Counted from the stretch's first letter, positions 7,778-17,400 are shown. The stretch is DNA of 25,982 bases from Bacillota bacterium (GCA_023386345.1 JAEWJT010000005.1:1-25982); one strand, 5' to 3'. The notes: generated by a model not told the origin, from the letters alone. A program made the numbers and translations.

Positions 7778-9238
7778 TTATAATGTGTTCCAAAGATTGA
7801 CGGTAGCATAGCTACGCCACGGTCGCCATGATTCTGCCATTTTTAATAACTCCTTTGATGTATATGGCTGTAATGCTTTTTTTACGCCCGCGTCTGTTTC
7901 AAGGAAAGCGTCAGGCCATTCCATAGCACGCATAGCAATATACTGTGCTGTCCAACTGCCAATACCGCGAATAGTCATTAGTTTTTTCATTTCTTCTTCA
8001 GGCTGGGCACAAAGGTCAAAATCAATTTCCCCTTGTATCAATGCACGCGCCAGTTCATAAATTGTATTTGAGCGTGCAGAGGTAACGCCCAATAAACCAA
8101 AATTATTTGTAATATTCTCACCCATAGCTAATATATCTTCGGGTGACGGGAAAATATGGGTTAAGCCCTCAATCCCAGTTTGAATAGGAGTGCCGTAAGT
8201 TGCAACAATTCTTGCCGCTAATGTACTCGCAGCTTTAACAGTAATTTGTTGCCCAAGCACCGCCCGTACGGACATTTCAAAAGTATTAAAACACCCCGGT
8301 ACACGAGTTCCGAAAATACAAAGTCCAGGGCGAATATCATTCATTGTTTTGAGTGTTTCATATATTGCACTCGGGTCACAATATAAATCAAACAAGTGCC
8401 GTATTCGCGCTAATACTTGTGGAAGTACAGGCAATAAAGTTTCGCTCATAGTTATGCTTAATACATTCTTTTTAGGTTTGTGGCTTACCCTCACCCAACC
8501 ATAAACGCTCTTTCCTGCTACATTTTCCAACTGCACGGTTCTCATGTATTCACCATTTTTTACAACTTCAATTCCTGCTATTGCTCGCCCTGCAAGGAAA
8601 TTTAACATTTTATCCCAATGATAAGGAGGACGATATCCTAAAGCCAAAGTAATATCACTATTATGCTTTTTTTCTTTTGACAATCTTTTTCGCAAAGCCG
8701 TGGGAGTAAGATTGTAATGTTTTTTGAATAAGTCGTTGAAACGGCGCAAGCTTCCAAAACCCGATGCCATTGCAATTTCCAGAACGGACAAATTCGTATC
8801 TGTAAGTAAATTTTTAGCAAGGAGCAGCCGGCATGTTTGAAGATATTGAACTGGCGACACATTGTATTCTGCTGTGAATACGCGCCGCAAATGTCTGTCA
8901 GTATAACCAAGCCGTGCGGCTATTTCCTCTAAGCTCTGTCTGCTTCCGCAATTTTTTTCTAACATTCTAGCTGCACGATAAACTAAATTAGCGGAAGCGT
9001 CAGTTATGGAAGTACCAGGGGCAACCTCCGGTCTACACAAAAGGCAAGGACGGTATCCAGCTTGTTCAGCTTCCGCTGCCGTTGTATAGAATGTGCAGTT
9101 TTCAGGTTTAGGCTGTCGTGCCCTGCATACCGGTCGACAGTATATTCCTGTAGATGATATTCCTACAAAGAAACGTCCGTCAAATCGTGCGTCTTTCGCC
9201 TTAAATGCGGCATATAAAGCACTGTCATTCACTTTCAT
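7778..9238 (-). CDS. AdaA-AlkA fusion: methylphosphotriester-sensing activator plus 3-methyladenine DNA glycosylase
   Basis: A 486-residue three-part protein of the adaptive response to DNA alkylation. Residues 5-75 form the Ada zinc domain with all four ligands (C34, C38, C65, C68). C34 corresponds to the E. coli Ada residue that accepts methyl from DNA phosphotriesters and turns the protein into an activator. Residues about 82-185 are an AraC-type double helix-turn-helix. Residues about 195-486 are an AlkA-type HhH-GPD glycosylase with the hairpin IRGIGSWTA (423-431) and the catalytic aspartate D449 in FLETDAGV, which excises 3-methyladenine and related bases. The ogt-type domain of E. coli Ada is absent and is supplied by the next gene. 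The ATG at 9238 has AAGGAGAG six bases upstream. It is the first gene of the repair operon and is likely autoregulated through its methylated N-domain. Base composition is richer in GC than in the flanking genes. Confidence 0.95.
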   Translation of the reverse strand: MKVNDSALYAAFKAKDARFDGRFFVGISSTGIYCRPVCRARQPKPENCTFYTTAAEAEQAGYRPCLLCRPEVAPGTSITDASANLVYRAARMLEKNCGSRQSLEEIAARLGYTDRHLRRVFTAEYNVSPVQYLQTCRLLLAKNLLTDTNLSVLEIAMASGFGSLRRFNDLFKKHYNLTPTALRKRLSKEKKHNSDITLALGYRPPYHWDKMLNFLAGRAIAGIEVVKNGEYMRTVQLENVAGKSVYGWVRVSHKPKKNVLSITMSETLLPVLPQVLARIRHLFDLYCDPSAIYETLKTMNDIRPGLCIFGTRVPGCFNTFEMSVRAVLGQQITVKAASTLAARIVATYGTPIQTGIEGLTHIFPSPEDILAMGENITNNFGLLGVTSARSNTIYELARALIQGEIDFDLCAQPEEEMKKLMTIRGIGSWTAQYIAMRAMEWPDAFLETDAGVKKALQPYTSKELLKMAESWRPWRSYATVNLWNTL

Positions 9239-9267
9239 TATTTACTCTCCTTCCTGTCTTTAGTCTA

Positions 9268-9295
9268 ATTATATCACATATATAAAAGATGTCTA
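9268..9295 (-). promoter_or_regulatory. Promoter of the alkylation-repair operon
   Basis: On the minus strand TAGACA (9290-9295) and TATAAT (9268-9273) are 16 bases apart, about 30 bases upstream of the AdaA-AlkA start. The weak -35 box fits a promoter that needs activation. An imperfect inverted repeat (ATGTC/GACAT, about 9289-9310) overlaps the -35 region and could be an Ada-type binding site, but I know of no consensus that would confirm it. Confidence 0.55.
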
Positions 9296-9325
9296 GCTAT
9301 TTTCGGACATACTTTTTTTATATAA

Positions 9326-9364
9326 CTAAAATTTCCTCACGGTAGGCATCCTTGCTACTGTCAT
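9326..9364 (-). other. Possible 12-codon leader-like ORF
   Basis: A minus-strand ORF encoding MTVARMPTVRKF starts at ATG 9364 and is preceded by a strong AAAGGAGG (9376-9383) at an 11-base distance. Part of this ribosome binding site is within a short hairpin (AGGAT/ATCCT). It lies between the rlmD terminator and the AdaA-AlkA promoter, with no longer gene attached. It could be a real small peptide or a remnant of a deleted gene. Confidence 0.25.
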
Positions 9365-9390
9365 AAGGATATAATCCTCCTTTCCGAAAA

Positions 9391-9442
9391 TAAAAAAAGC
9401 CAGTGAATCAGAGTGCTACAAACGCACTTCGATTCTTTGGCT
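9391..9442 (-). terminator. Terminator of the rlmD-type gene
   Basis: A long imperfect hairpin with 19-base arms (15 of 19 pairs, 9398-9442, loop of seven bases) is followed on the minus strand by seven T residues (9391-9397). It lies about 80 bases beyond the stop codon of the methyltransferase gene. The plus strand also has a T-rich stretch after the stem, so it may also block read-through from the other side. Confidence 0.85.
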
Positions 9443-9520
9443 CTATCTGTTTTTCTGTTATAATTTTATTTCATTATTTTATTACAGAAAAGTGATTTTG
9501 ATATCATTTTGGGACTACAT

Positions 9521-10966
9521 CTAAACAACCAGCTTCTGCATCAGAATCACGCACTCAACATGCACCGAATTACAAAACATATCAACTGGTTGAATTTTTT
9601 CTATTTTAAATCCACCATCCTGCAAAACTTTTAGGTCTCTTCCTAAACTTGCAGGATTGCAGGAAACATAAACTACTCGTTTAGGAGCTATATTTTTTAT
9701 TGCTTCTAAAGCTTCTATTTCACAGCCTTTTCTTGGTGGGTCTACTATTATCACATCTGCTTTAATATTTTGTTTATATAGCATCGGAAGAATTTTTTCT
9801 ACTTTTCCTGAATAAAATTCTACATTGTCCACCTTATTTTCTTTTGCATTTAATTTAGCATCCTTTATTGATTGTTCAACTTGTTCTACACCATATACTT
9901 TTTCTGCATTTTTAGCTGCTAACAAAGATATTGTGCCTATACCACAGTATAGGTCAAAGCACGTATCTTCCTTGCTTAACTGTGCAAATTCTATCGCTTT
10001 TTCATATAGCTTTTCTGTTTGAATTCTGTTTATCTGGAAAAAAGTATGTGGTGATATTATAAACTTTAAATTACCAATATAATCTACTATTGTTCCAGTT
10101 CCATAAATTGTTTTATTTTTATATCCTAATATTTCGCTTGTACTTTTATTGTTTATATTTTGTACAATTGTTTTTATTCTGTTTTCAGATTTTATTAAGT
10201 CATTTGCAATTTTATCAGCATTTGGAAGCTCTTCTGTGTTTGTTACTATAACTAGCATAGCCTCGTTATCCTTGTTTGTTCTGATTACTATATGTCTTAC
10301 AGTGCCATTTTTAGTATTTTTGTTATAAGGATTAATCTTGTGCTTTTCAAAAACCTCTCTAGTATGCCTTAATATGCTGTCAGCAAGCTCGGATTGTATT
10401 AAGCATTGTTCTAAGTCAACTAGCTTATGTGAGCTTTGTTCATAGGTTCCTATTTTTATTTTGTTATTTTCAAAATAACTTTTTCTAGAAAGTTCATTGG
10501 AATTATCCTTAAATACTGCTTTGAAATTTTCTTTAGATATCTCGTTTGAAATTTCTTTTGATACCGAGAATGCTGTCTTATTTCTATATCTAAATGGATT
10601 TTCCATGCCTATTGTATCGTAGATTTTTGCTTCATCAATATTGACAGATGATTTTTTAAGAGCGTTTATTACAAGGTTTTTCTTGTATTTTAACTGCTCT
10701 TCATAGGATAAATCAAGAAGTTGACAAGCACCGCAGGTCTCAAAATAATTACATTCAGGCTTTACTCTATATGGTGAGGCTTGTAGTATCTCTATGGTTT
10801 TTGCAATAGCAAAGCTTTTCTTTACTTCAAGTATTTGTTCCTTAACATAGTCGCCTATTACTGCTCTATCAGTAAATACAACAAAATTGTCAAGTTTTCC
10901 TACTCCTTGTCCCTCATGATTTATGTCTATTATTTTAAATTCTACTATATCGTTTATATTAAGCAT
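9521..10966 (-). CDS. rlmD: 23S rRNA (uracil-C5)-methyltransferase, RlmD/RlmCD family
   Basis: Transfers a methyl group from S-adenosylmethionine to carbon 5 of a uridine in 23S rRNA. The 481 residues hold an N-terminal TRAM RNA-binding domain (about 1-60), four cysteines for a 4Fe-4S cluster (C72, C78, C81, C188), a central RNA-binding part and a SAM-binding domain with DLYCGIGT (338-345), DPPRKG (409-414) and the catalytic nucleophile C436 in VSCNPASLGRDL. Residues about 135-170 are a Ser/Asn/Lys-rich insertion that contains an imperfect internal repeat and is not usual in the family. The ATG at 10966 has AAGGAAG six bases upstream. It appears to be a single-gene transcript with its own promoter and terminator. 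Many Gram-positive homologues modify two positions (RlmCD); the sequence alone does not tell whether this one does. Confidence 0.93.
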   Translation of the reverse strand: MLNINDIVEFKIIDINHEGQGVGKLDNFVVFTDRAVIGDYVKEQILEVKKSFAIAKTIEILQASPYRVKPECNYFETCGACQLLDLSYEEQLKYKKNLVINALKKSSVNIDEAKIYDTIGMENPFRYRNKTAFSVSKEISNEISKENFKAVFKDNSNELSRKSYFENNKIKIGTYEQSSHKLVDLEQCLIQSELADSILRHTREVFEKHKINPYNKNTKNGTVRHIVIRTNKDNEAMLVIVTNTEELPNADKIANDLIKSENRIKTIVQNINNKSTSEILGYKNKTIYGTGTIVDYIGNLKFIISPHTFFQINRIQTEKLYEKAIEFAQLSKEDTCFDLYCGIGTISLLAAKNAEKVYGVEQVEQSIKDAKLNAKENKVDNVEFYSGKVEKILPMLYKQNIKADVIIVDPPRKGCEIEALEAIKNIAPKRVVYVSCNPASLGRDLKVLQDGGFKIEKIQPVDMFCNSVHVECVILMQKLVV

Positions 10967-11067
10967 CTTTATCTTCCTTATTTTTGAATGTATTTTAAAT
11001 ATAATTCCAAAGTATATATAATACTATCTATTTAATTATTAATAATTAATTATTATCGCTATTAAAA

Positions 11068-11096
11068 ATTATAACATATAATACATTATTCAACAA
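11068..11096 (-). promoter_or_regulatory. Putative promoter of the rlmD-type gene
   Basis: TTGTTG (11091-11096) and TATAAT (11068-11073) on the minus strand are 17 bases apart, in an AT-rich stretch about 100 bases upstream of the gene start. The -10 box is perfect and the -35 box is partial. Confidence 0.5.
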
Positions 11097-11143
11097 TGTT
11101 TTTTCAATTTGAACGAATTGTACAACCGCTACATCATACCGCT

Positions 11144-12040
11144 CTACTTACAATAATAGGATTGTGACGATGCTGGAACAAAGGAGTATATTGGCTCTTG
11201 GTCTCGATATTTGTCAATGTAGCTGTCCAATCGCTCTAGCATTTTTTGCTTGTCTCTAGAGAGCGTGCCCCATATACGAAGCTCAACTTGGTCGTGGAAG
11301 CCGTCATACTGCATATTGTCTACATCAAGCAATTCAATTAATTTTCGTGCTTCAAGCAAATTTTCAAGCTCATCTGCTGGTCTAAACCTCTTTGATAAAA
11401 TATCCTGATACAACGGTGCTTTCTCATGCAGGAACAAAGAAAAATTGATGACACGTTTTGGCTTGGTACGATTAAAAAATGCAGCCAGCTGCTCTGCATT
11501 TTCTATTCCTCTGCCTACACCGGATATGCCCGTCATAATATGTGCGTTAAAAATCATGCCTGCATTTTGTATGCGTGCAATAGCATGCTCCGCTTGAACA
11601 ATATCATGGTCTTTTTTTGTGAAGGAAAGGACATCTTCAAGACCGCTCTCAATCCCTAAATATAAATGTCTCAATCCTGCTTTTTGCAGTGCTTGCAGTT
11701 CATCATCTGTTTTACTCAAAATATCTGTTACTGTTGCATCCATATTAACCATTTTGCAATTCGGAAAATAATAGGATATTTTTTTCAATATGGTAAGCAG
11801 TCGCTCGGTATCCATGCCAAAGGCATTACCATCACCTAAAAATACCTGTGTCGGATTACCGCCCAAGACATGAACTCTTTGTAGCTCTGCTTCCACCTGC
11901 TCCAGTGGTAGCAAGCGGTAAGTCAAATGCTTGAACAGAGTGCAAAAGGTACATCGATTGTAGGCACAGCCAACAGCTACTGGTAGCATAAAAGAAGATT
12001 TTTCAATCGGTGGACGACAAATTTGTCCTTCATAATTCAT
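11144..12040 (-). CDS. Radical SAM protein of unknown substrate
   Basis: A 298-residue radical S-adenosylmethionine enzyme. The cluster-binding cysteines are C25, C30 and C33, a CX4CX2C arrangement in GCAYNRCTFC; this differs from the classical CX3CX2C and recurs in a group of Firmicute radical SAM proteins whose role I do not know. Further conserved features are the GGNPTQVFLGDGNAF segment that would follow the first strand, the glycine-rich HLYLGIESG stretch that helps bind SAM, and FNAHIMTGISGVGRG. No extra B12, SPASM or TRAM domain is visible. The ATG at 12040 has AAGGAGGG seven bases before it. It appears to stand alone. Its base composition is richer in GC than that of its neighbours, so it may have been acquired separately. 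Confidence 0.88.
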   Translation of the reverse strand: MNYEGQICRPPIEKSSFMLPVAVGCAYNRCTFCTLFKHLTYRLLPLEQVEAELQRVHVLGGNPTQVFLGDGNAFGMDTERLLTILKKISYYFPNCKMVNMDATVTDILSKTDDELQALQKAGLRHLYLGIESGLEDVLSFTKKDHDIVQAEHAIARIQNAGMIFNAHIMTGISGVGRGIENAEQLAAFFNRTKPKRVINFSLFLHEKAPLYQDILSKRFRPADELENLLEARKLIELLDVDNMQYDGFHDQVELRIWGTLSRDKQKMLERLDSYIDKYRDQEPIYSFVPASSQSYYCK

Positions 12041-12182
12041 AAAACATCCCTCCTTCTTCTTATTTTATATACATAATATTTCTCTCATAAAAAAGCAAAC
12101 TACGCTCACTCTATGGAATAATCATCCATATTCTTTATTTATCATATATAAAAGAAAACTTCCCTATATGACAAAAAATTGT

Positions 12183-13235
12183 TTATTTAAATAGACTTTT
12201 TATATTCTTAGCAAACAGTTTTGCCTTTTGCTCTATATTTTCAACTTCTAATATTTCACCTTTGCTATTTGCAGTCTCCATTAACGCAAAATATGGAGGT
12301 AAAATAAATTTTTTATTTATATTCATTGCACTTATCAGCTGTTCTGAAATTATATCACTCCCGCAATGTCCAGATACTACAATAGAAAATATAGATTTTC
12401 TATCGAAATCATTATTTCTGAAAAGTGCTGTAAATCTGTTAATAACTGCTGTTAAATTTGCACTTATTGCATCATTATAATTTGGGCATATAAATATCAG
12501 TACATCACAGGATAAAATAGCAGGATATACTTCCTCTACCATTATTCCTCCGTAGAAGCAGGTATTATTTTCACCAAAGTGAGTGCAGGCTTGGAATGAA
12601 CAGGCTTTACAATCCTTTACCGAACCATTTTCAATATGCAGTTCATTAATATCATACTGTGCAAGTTCCTTTTTAACCATATTCCAAAGAAGCAAAGTGT
12701 TTGAGGTCTTGTAATTGCTCGAATGGAGCATAAGTATGTTCGGTTTTGTATATCTTGGAAATTCAAACTCAATAAGTCCTTCGACAAGCTCTTTGCATGA
12801 GTTTAAAAAAATTTCCTCATAGGACAGGTCATATAGCTTTTTATAAGAAATCAAATTGTTAAACGAGCCTGTTGCCTCAGTAATAGGTCTACCGGGGAAG
12901 GTGCAACCCGACATATTGCAATAAAAGATAATTTTTCTTGCTACAGAGCGCGTAAATAATTCATTGTTACTATGGATAATAATTCCTCCAACGCTGTTTT
13001 TCATAAATGTTTTTCCGGATTTATGGATTGTATCCAGCATTTTAAATAGTTCGATATTGATTCCGCTATCTCCTAATTCAACTGCAAATAAAACAATCTT
13101 ATTATCCATTCTTTTTATGTCCTTATAGCAATCTATAATATGATAGCATTTATCTTTTAATGTTTTGTTGACAGCATCTTGCATGACATCTGATAATTTA
13201 TGCGGTATTAAAACAATCAATTCTCTATTATCCAT
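12183..13235 (-). CDS. Flavodoxin-fold oxidoreductase with cysteine motif, third gene of the multi-enzyme operon
   Basis: A 350-residue protein with two halves. The C-terminal half (about 160-345) looks like an NADPH-dependent FMN reductase/iron-sulfur flavoprotein: an FMN-phosphate-loop-like SSNYKTSNT (172-180), a cysteine cluster CX2CX4CX8C (209, 212, 217, 226), then the usual DVLIFICPNYNDAISANLTAVINRF helix-strand region. The cysteines could hold a 4Fe-4S cluster or zinc. The N-terminal half (about 1-150) contains GGIIIHSNNELFTRSVAR and a CTFPGRPITEATGS stretch and may be a second, degenerate flavodoxin-like fold; I do not recognise it. The ATG at 13235 has GGGAGG seven bases upstream; an in-frame ATG at 13250 overlaps that site and is rejected. 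It follows the dehydrogenase-like gene by 18 bases. It is a likely redox partner within the operon, with unknown substrate. Confidence 0.75.
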   Translation of the reverse strand: MDNRELIVLIPHKLSDVMQDAVNKTLKDKCYHIIDCYKDIKRMDNKIVLFAVELGDSGINIELFKMLDTIHKSGKTFMKNSVGGIIIHSNNELFTRSVARKIIFYCNMSGCTFPGRPITEATGSFNNLISYKKLYDLSYEEIFLNSCKELVEGLIEFEFPRYTKPNILMLHSSNYKTSNTLLLWNMVKKELAQYDINELHIENGSVKDCKACSFQACTHFGENNTCFYGGIMVEEVYPAILSCDVLIFICPNYNDAISANLTAVINRFTALFRNNDFDRKSIFSIVVSGHCGSDIISEQLISAMNINKKFILPPYFALMETANSKGEILEVENIEQKAKLFAKNIKSLFK

Positions 13236-13253
13236 ATAATAACCTCCCATGAA

Positions 13254-14459
13254 TTATTTTATCTGCTTTAGTCTCTGATAGCTTACAAGCAATCTTTCAT
13301 ACAACTTAGTAGGCATATTAATTCTTTCAATTTCAACTCCATATGGGGTTAATTTGTTCTTGCATCCGAAATATACTCCTCCTATATGTACTGAGCTATA
13401 GTGCCATTTATGTTCTAATGTATATATTATTGAAATAGCAGCAGAGGACATAGCCGGTGCAACATATGGCTTAAAGCCGAATTTTCTAACCTCGAGATTT
13501 GCATTGACTACTAAATCTGTAAGTTCACACGATAAGGTATCGTCATAATTTTCTATATTATCAGCTATTATCAAATCACTTCCATGAGGGCCGAAGGCTC
13601 TCCCGTGTTTTTTGTACTGATTAAATCTTTCGTGCATATCTGCATAAAATAATGCTCTGGCATTCATAACCCCTAAGCCATATCCTTTTATCCTTTCAGG
13701 GGCTAAATTGCTGTTTTCATAAACAACTCTGCAAAGTGGATCAACCGGATCTGAAACAACTGCAAAAATGCCTTTGAACTGTCTTTGCTCGGCTAATACC
13801 GCATATTCCCTTACAAGATCCTTATTCCTTTTAAATTGTTCCATTCTTACGTCCTTAACATCACTACCAACGGAAGGTATGCCCAATGAGGCGCAAAAAA
13901 CAAACATGTCACAGTCAAACAAACTATCCTTATCAATAATTCTCACCTTTGGATAATCATCATAATTAAATGGGTCTGTAATTTGATTTATCTCATAGAA
14001 CCATCTATTTGCAACCGATTCATTAATATCATAAATTCCTATTTCCCCAATGCTGTTTTTACCTAAAAGTCTTAATCCCATCAGCAAGGTGCTTCCCACA
14101 TCACCAAGTGCAAACACATTTATTTTATATCTTTTTTTAGTATCTATATTAAAACATTCTTCATAGTTTTTGTAGGATGTGTTAACAGCCTTTATTTTCT
14201 TTTTATTTAGCAAAAGCTCGTAAAAACCTCTGTCAGTATTGACATCTTGCTTGCACAAAACTGATAAATCCTCTTTTTCTATAAAAAAATCTTCAACTGA
14301 GGAAATGGAATATGTTTTTTTAGAATTATTTTCATCTAATTTTACTAAGAAAAACAGATGCTCAGCATTTTGCATAGCCTCTTGCTCTTCAACCTTGTTG
14401 TAGTTGTATTCATCTCTTAAGGAACACAAATAATTGTTGTTAAATACATAAAACTGCAT
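13254..14459 (-). CDS. Atypical lactate/malate dehydrogenase-like protein
   Basis: A 401-residue protein with an LDH/MDH-type core (about 112-395) behind an extra N-terminal domain of about 110 residues that I do not recognise. The nucleotide-binding loop is NVFALGDVGS (114-123), a variant of GxGxxG, and D144 at the end of the second strand would favour NAD. Further family landmarks are FCASLGIPS (189-196), VVSDPVDPL (234-242), the RIKGYGLGVMNAR segment (256-268) and the catalytic-histidine motif FGPHGSD with H292. The aspartate that pairs with this histidine in true LDH appears to be replaced (M265 by my alignment), so normal 2-hydroxyacid oxidation is doubtful. The ATG at 14459 has GAGAGGTG upstream and lies 12 bases after the stop of the giant gene, so translation is probably coupled. 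The function is unknown. Confidence 0.78.
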   Translation of the reverse strand: MQFYVFNNNYLCSLRDEYNYNKVEEQEAMQNAEHLFFLVKLDENNSKKTYSISSVEDFFIEKEDLSVLCKQDVNTDRGFYELLLNKKKIKAVNTSYKNYEECFNIDTKKRYKINVFALGDVGSTLLMGLRLLGKNSIGEIGIYDINESVANRWFYEINQITDPFNYDDYPKVRIIDKDSLFDCDMFVFCASLGIPSVGSDVKDVRMEQFKRNKDLVREYAVLAEQRQFKGIFAVVSDPVDPLCRVVYENSNLAPERIKGYGLGVMNARALFYADMHERFNQYKKHGRAFGPHGSDLIIADNIENYDDTLSCELTDLVVNANLEVRKFGFKPYVAPAMSSAAISIIYTLEHKWHYSSVHIGGVYFGCKNKLTPYGVEIERINMPTKLYERLLVSYQRLKQIK

Positions 14460-14471
14460 ATAGCACCTCTC

Positions 14472-17400
14472 TTACTTGGATTTTTTTAATCTCATTAATA
14501 AATTTATATCATTTTCTATATATCTTGATGGCTCAACGTTTAAATCGTATGATATATCCTTTCCCCTATCAGGAACTCTTGGTGAAATCATCACCTCACT
14601 AAGTCTTTTTAGTGTTAATTTTCTCTCATAGATTCGTTGATATTCTATCTCTAAGGTTTGCATTATATTTTTTGCATTTTCAAGGCAGGTCATGGATAAC
14701 TCAAATATGCTGTTATAGTCTGCACCTCTAATAAATTTAGGCTCAACATAAGGCAAAATGAGGTTTATCGACGGTATGAGATTAAGAATAGGTTCTTCCC
14801 CATATCCTACTGTATCTCCGCCTATAAAAGGATACAACAAATTTTCATTAAACCATAGCTTTAAATTAGGAATAAAATATGCACTGTCTATTTCCCTGTT
14901 TTGCATTGTCATTAAATCTTTTCCCTTTGAAGATAGTATACCCACAATTGTTTTTTCAACTCTTATATCGTTGCTTTTAAACATTGGATCAATTACCTTC
15001 ATTCTATATCCCTTATTAAGGATATCATCAACCAAAATAACAGGTCTGTTAAACGATTTTATTGTCTTAACCTGATTTAATAATGGTGAATAGAATGGAT
15101 ATTCAGCTATAGTAAAATTACTGATATCTGCATTAAAAATTTTATCTGTATGGATTGATTTGGTGACTGTGTTAGGTACTACTCTACCATTTAGAGTTGC
15201 CCCAAAAGGCACACACATATACTCGCCCAAAATTCGTTTTTTTAGAATTTTATTTGGAACAGAGTTAATTTCACAGATTTTTTTTACCACCTTATGCTGT
15301 ATTATTTCATTATCAAAGGTTAAAAGCAGACTATTAGGATATAGCTGCAACAATGCTTTTTGGAGTTTTTTTCTGGACTCTCGCACAATCTCTATGACCT
15401 TTTCATTACTGCTTAGAGGCTCTTTTATAAAGCTCTCTACATCTAGTACTAAGGCTAATGGGAACTTCATATCAACCCCATAGACATATCCTTTATTATT
15501 ATCATTATATAAATCTGAAAAGCCTTGCAGCTCAAGAGTATCATATATGCTTTGTTCATCTTTGACCTTTAAAGTATTGTGAAATAAAACATATGTGAAG
15601 TCATTTTCCAAACAATGTGCAAAGGTCTCTGTCAAAATAATCTGAATAATATCATTAATTTGACAGTCTTCTTCAATATACAGTCCGTCAATCACCACGA
15701 TATTGCCGGCAGTATGCTCTCTGACATAATTAGCAAGCCTTATGCTTCCAAACTCATCATATAAAAGAGATGTGCTTAGACTATGAAACATTGAAAAACC
15801 AATAATTTTATTGTCATCTTCATTAACAATTTTTAATACCTTTATAGGCTTTGAAAATAGTTCATCAATATTCACTTTATCAGTATCTATATTTTCGCTT
15901 ATTAAAATTTTAATATCTTCATCCAAAGCTTCATCAAAATAAAAACCTAGCGATTTAGTTTTTATAATGCTTTTGTACTGAGGCTCTCTCAGATAAAGAC
16001 TTTTTTCGTATATAAAGTTTTGAGCAGATGCGTCTATTAAATATGAGATATCTCTGTTATCATCAATATTATCTCTTATTTGAGTAGAACTGATATCCTC
16101 AAGATAAACAGGTAATGAAAGTCTTACAAGCTCAGCATTAATTTTTCCCAAGTTTGAGTCACTTTCATTGTGACTATCCGATTCACCTTCCTCTCTGCTT
16201 TGTCGGCTAAATACTATATGATTGAAATTATGTATAGAATTTGAATCAGGCTTACTTTTGTATGCTGAGGCATTATCTATTACATCACTTCCCACAACAA
16301 TAAAAACATCTTTTCCTGAGAAAACATTCTTTAAATTATACAAGTCATTTGAATTAGAAATATTAACAGAAATATCATCAGGAAAAAGATACATACCAAA
16401 TTCATCAGCTATGGACATACTTGCTATCTGTCTTCTTATTAATATTGGCTGTGTTCTTTTAGACCATGAAAATTCATCGACCGCCAAATAAACTTCATAT
16501 CCGAGATTGCGTATCTCTTGTGCTATACCCTTGTGGCTCAGCGAAAACGGATCAAATGTTCCAGGGAAAAACGCCACCTTGCTAATATTTTTAAATTCAA
16601 AGCTTCCATTCTCAAGAATATAGTCGCTTATAAATCTATATATATGATTTAATGATGCCGCATTGTGATAAAAGGAAACATCAGTTGACTCCTTGTCACT
16701 AGGTATAAGTGTCAAAAGCTTTTTACTTATAATGTTAAATATTTGACTTTTTTGCTCTGTTTTTAAGTTCTTAGAGCCAAACAAATCCTTGCCTATAACT
16801 AAAAACGCTTCCTGTTTAATTTGCTCATCAAAGCTGGCTAAACCGCTGAATATAATTCCCAATAGCTTTACCAATCTTTTGTTATAAATTGATTCTTCTT
16901 CATTAAACAAATATTTATATTTTTCGTAATGATTTATAATAACTCCTACGGTATCAAGGCATAAACAGCTTGTTGCCCTGTTGCTTACACTAAATATCTT
17001 TTGAATCTCATCTATAATTTCATTTAACTCTGCAGGATTTAACAGCAACACAAGCTGACCTAAATATTCCGGTATATATTTTGAAAACTCAAATGAGTCT
17101 ATTTCTAATCCTTTCAGAAGCTCAATCGATATTTCATTGACGTGCTCATTTGGAAGCAGCTTAGCTATTTTTAAAAGTGCTCCACCTGCTTTATATCTAA
17201 CTGTTGAATTTGCACTTACTTTTACTAGATTTGCAAAATGCGTCGCGGCCTGAAGTAAGGAAACCATATCTAGTTTTGGAGCATTATATGATATAAAATC
17301 TATACTCACTCTTTTTATAATCCAGTGTGTCGCAGTCTTTAGATTATCTAAAAAGATGCCTTGGATTTTGCTTTTTCCTATTTTAGTTAAATCTTCATAT

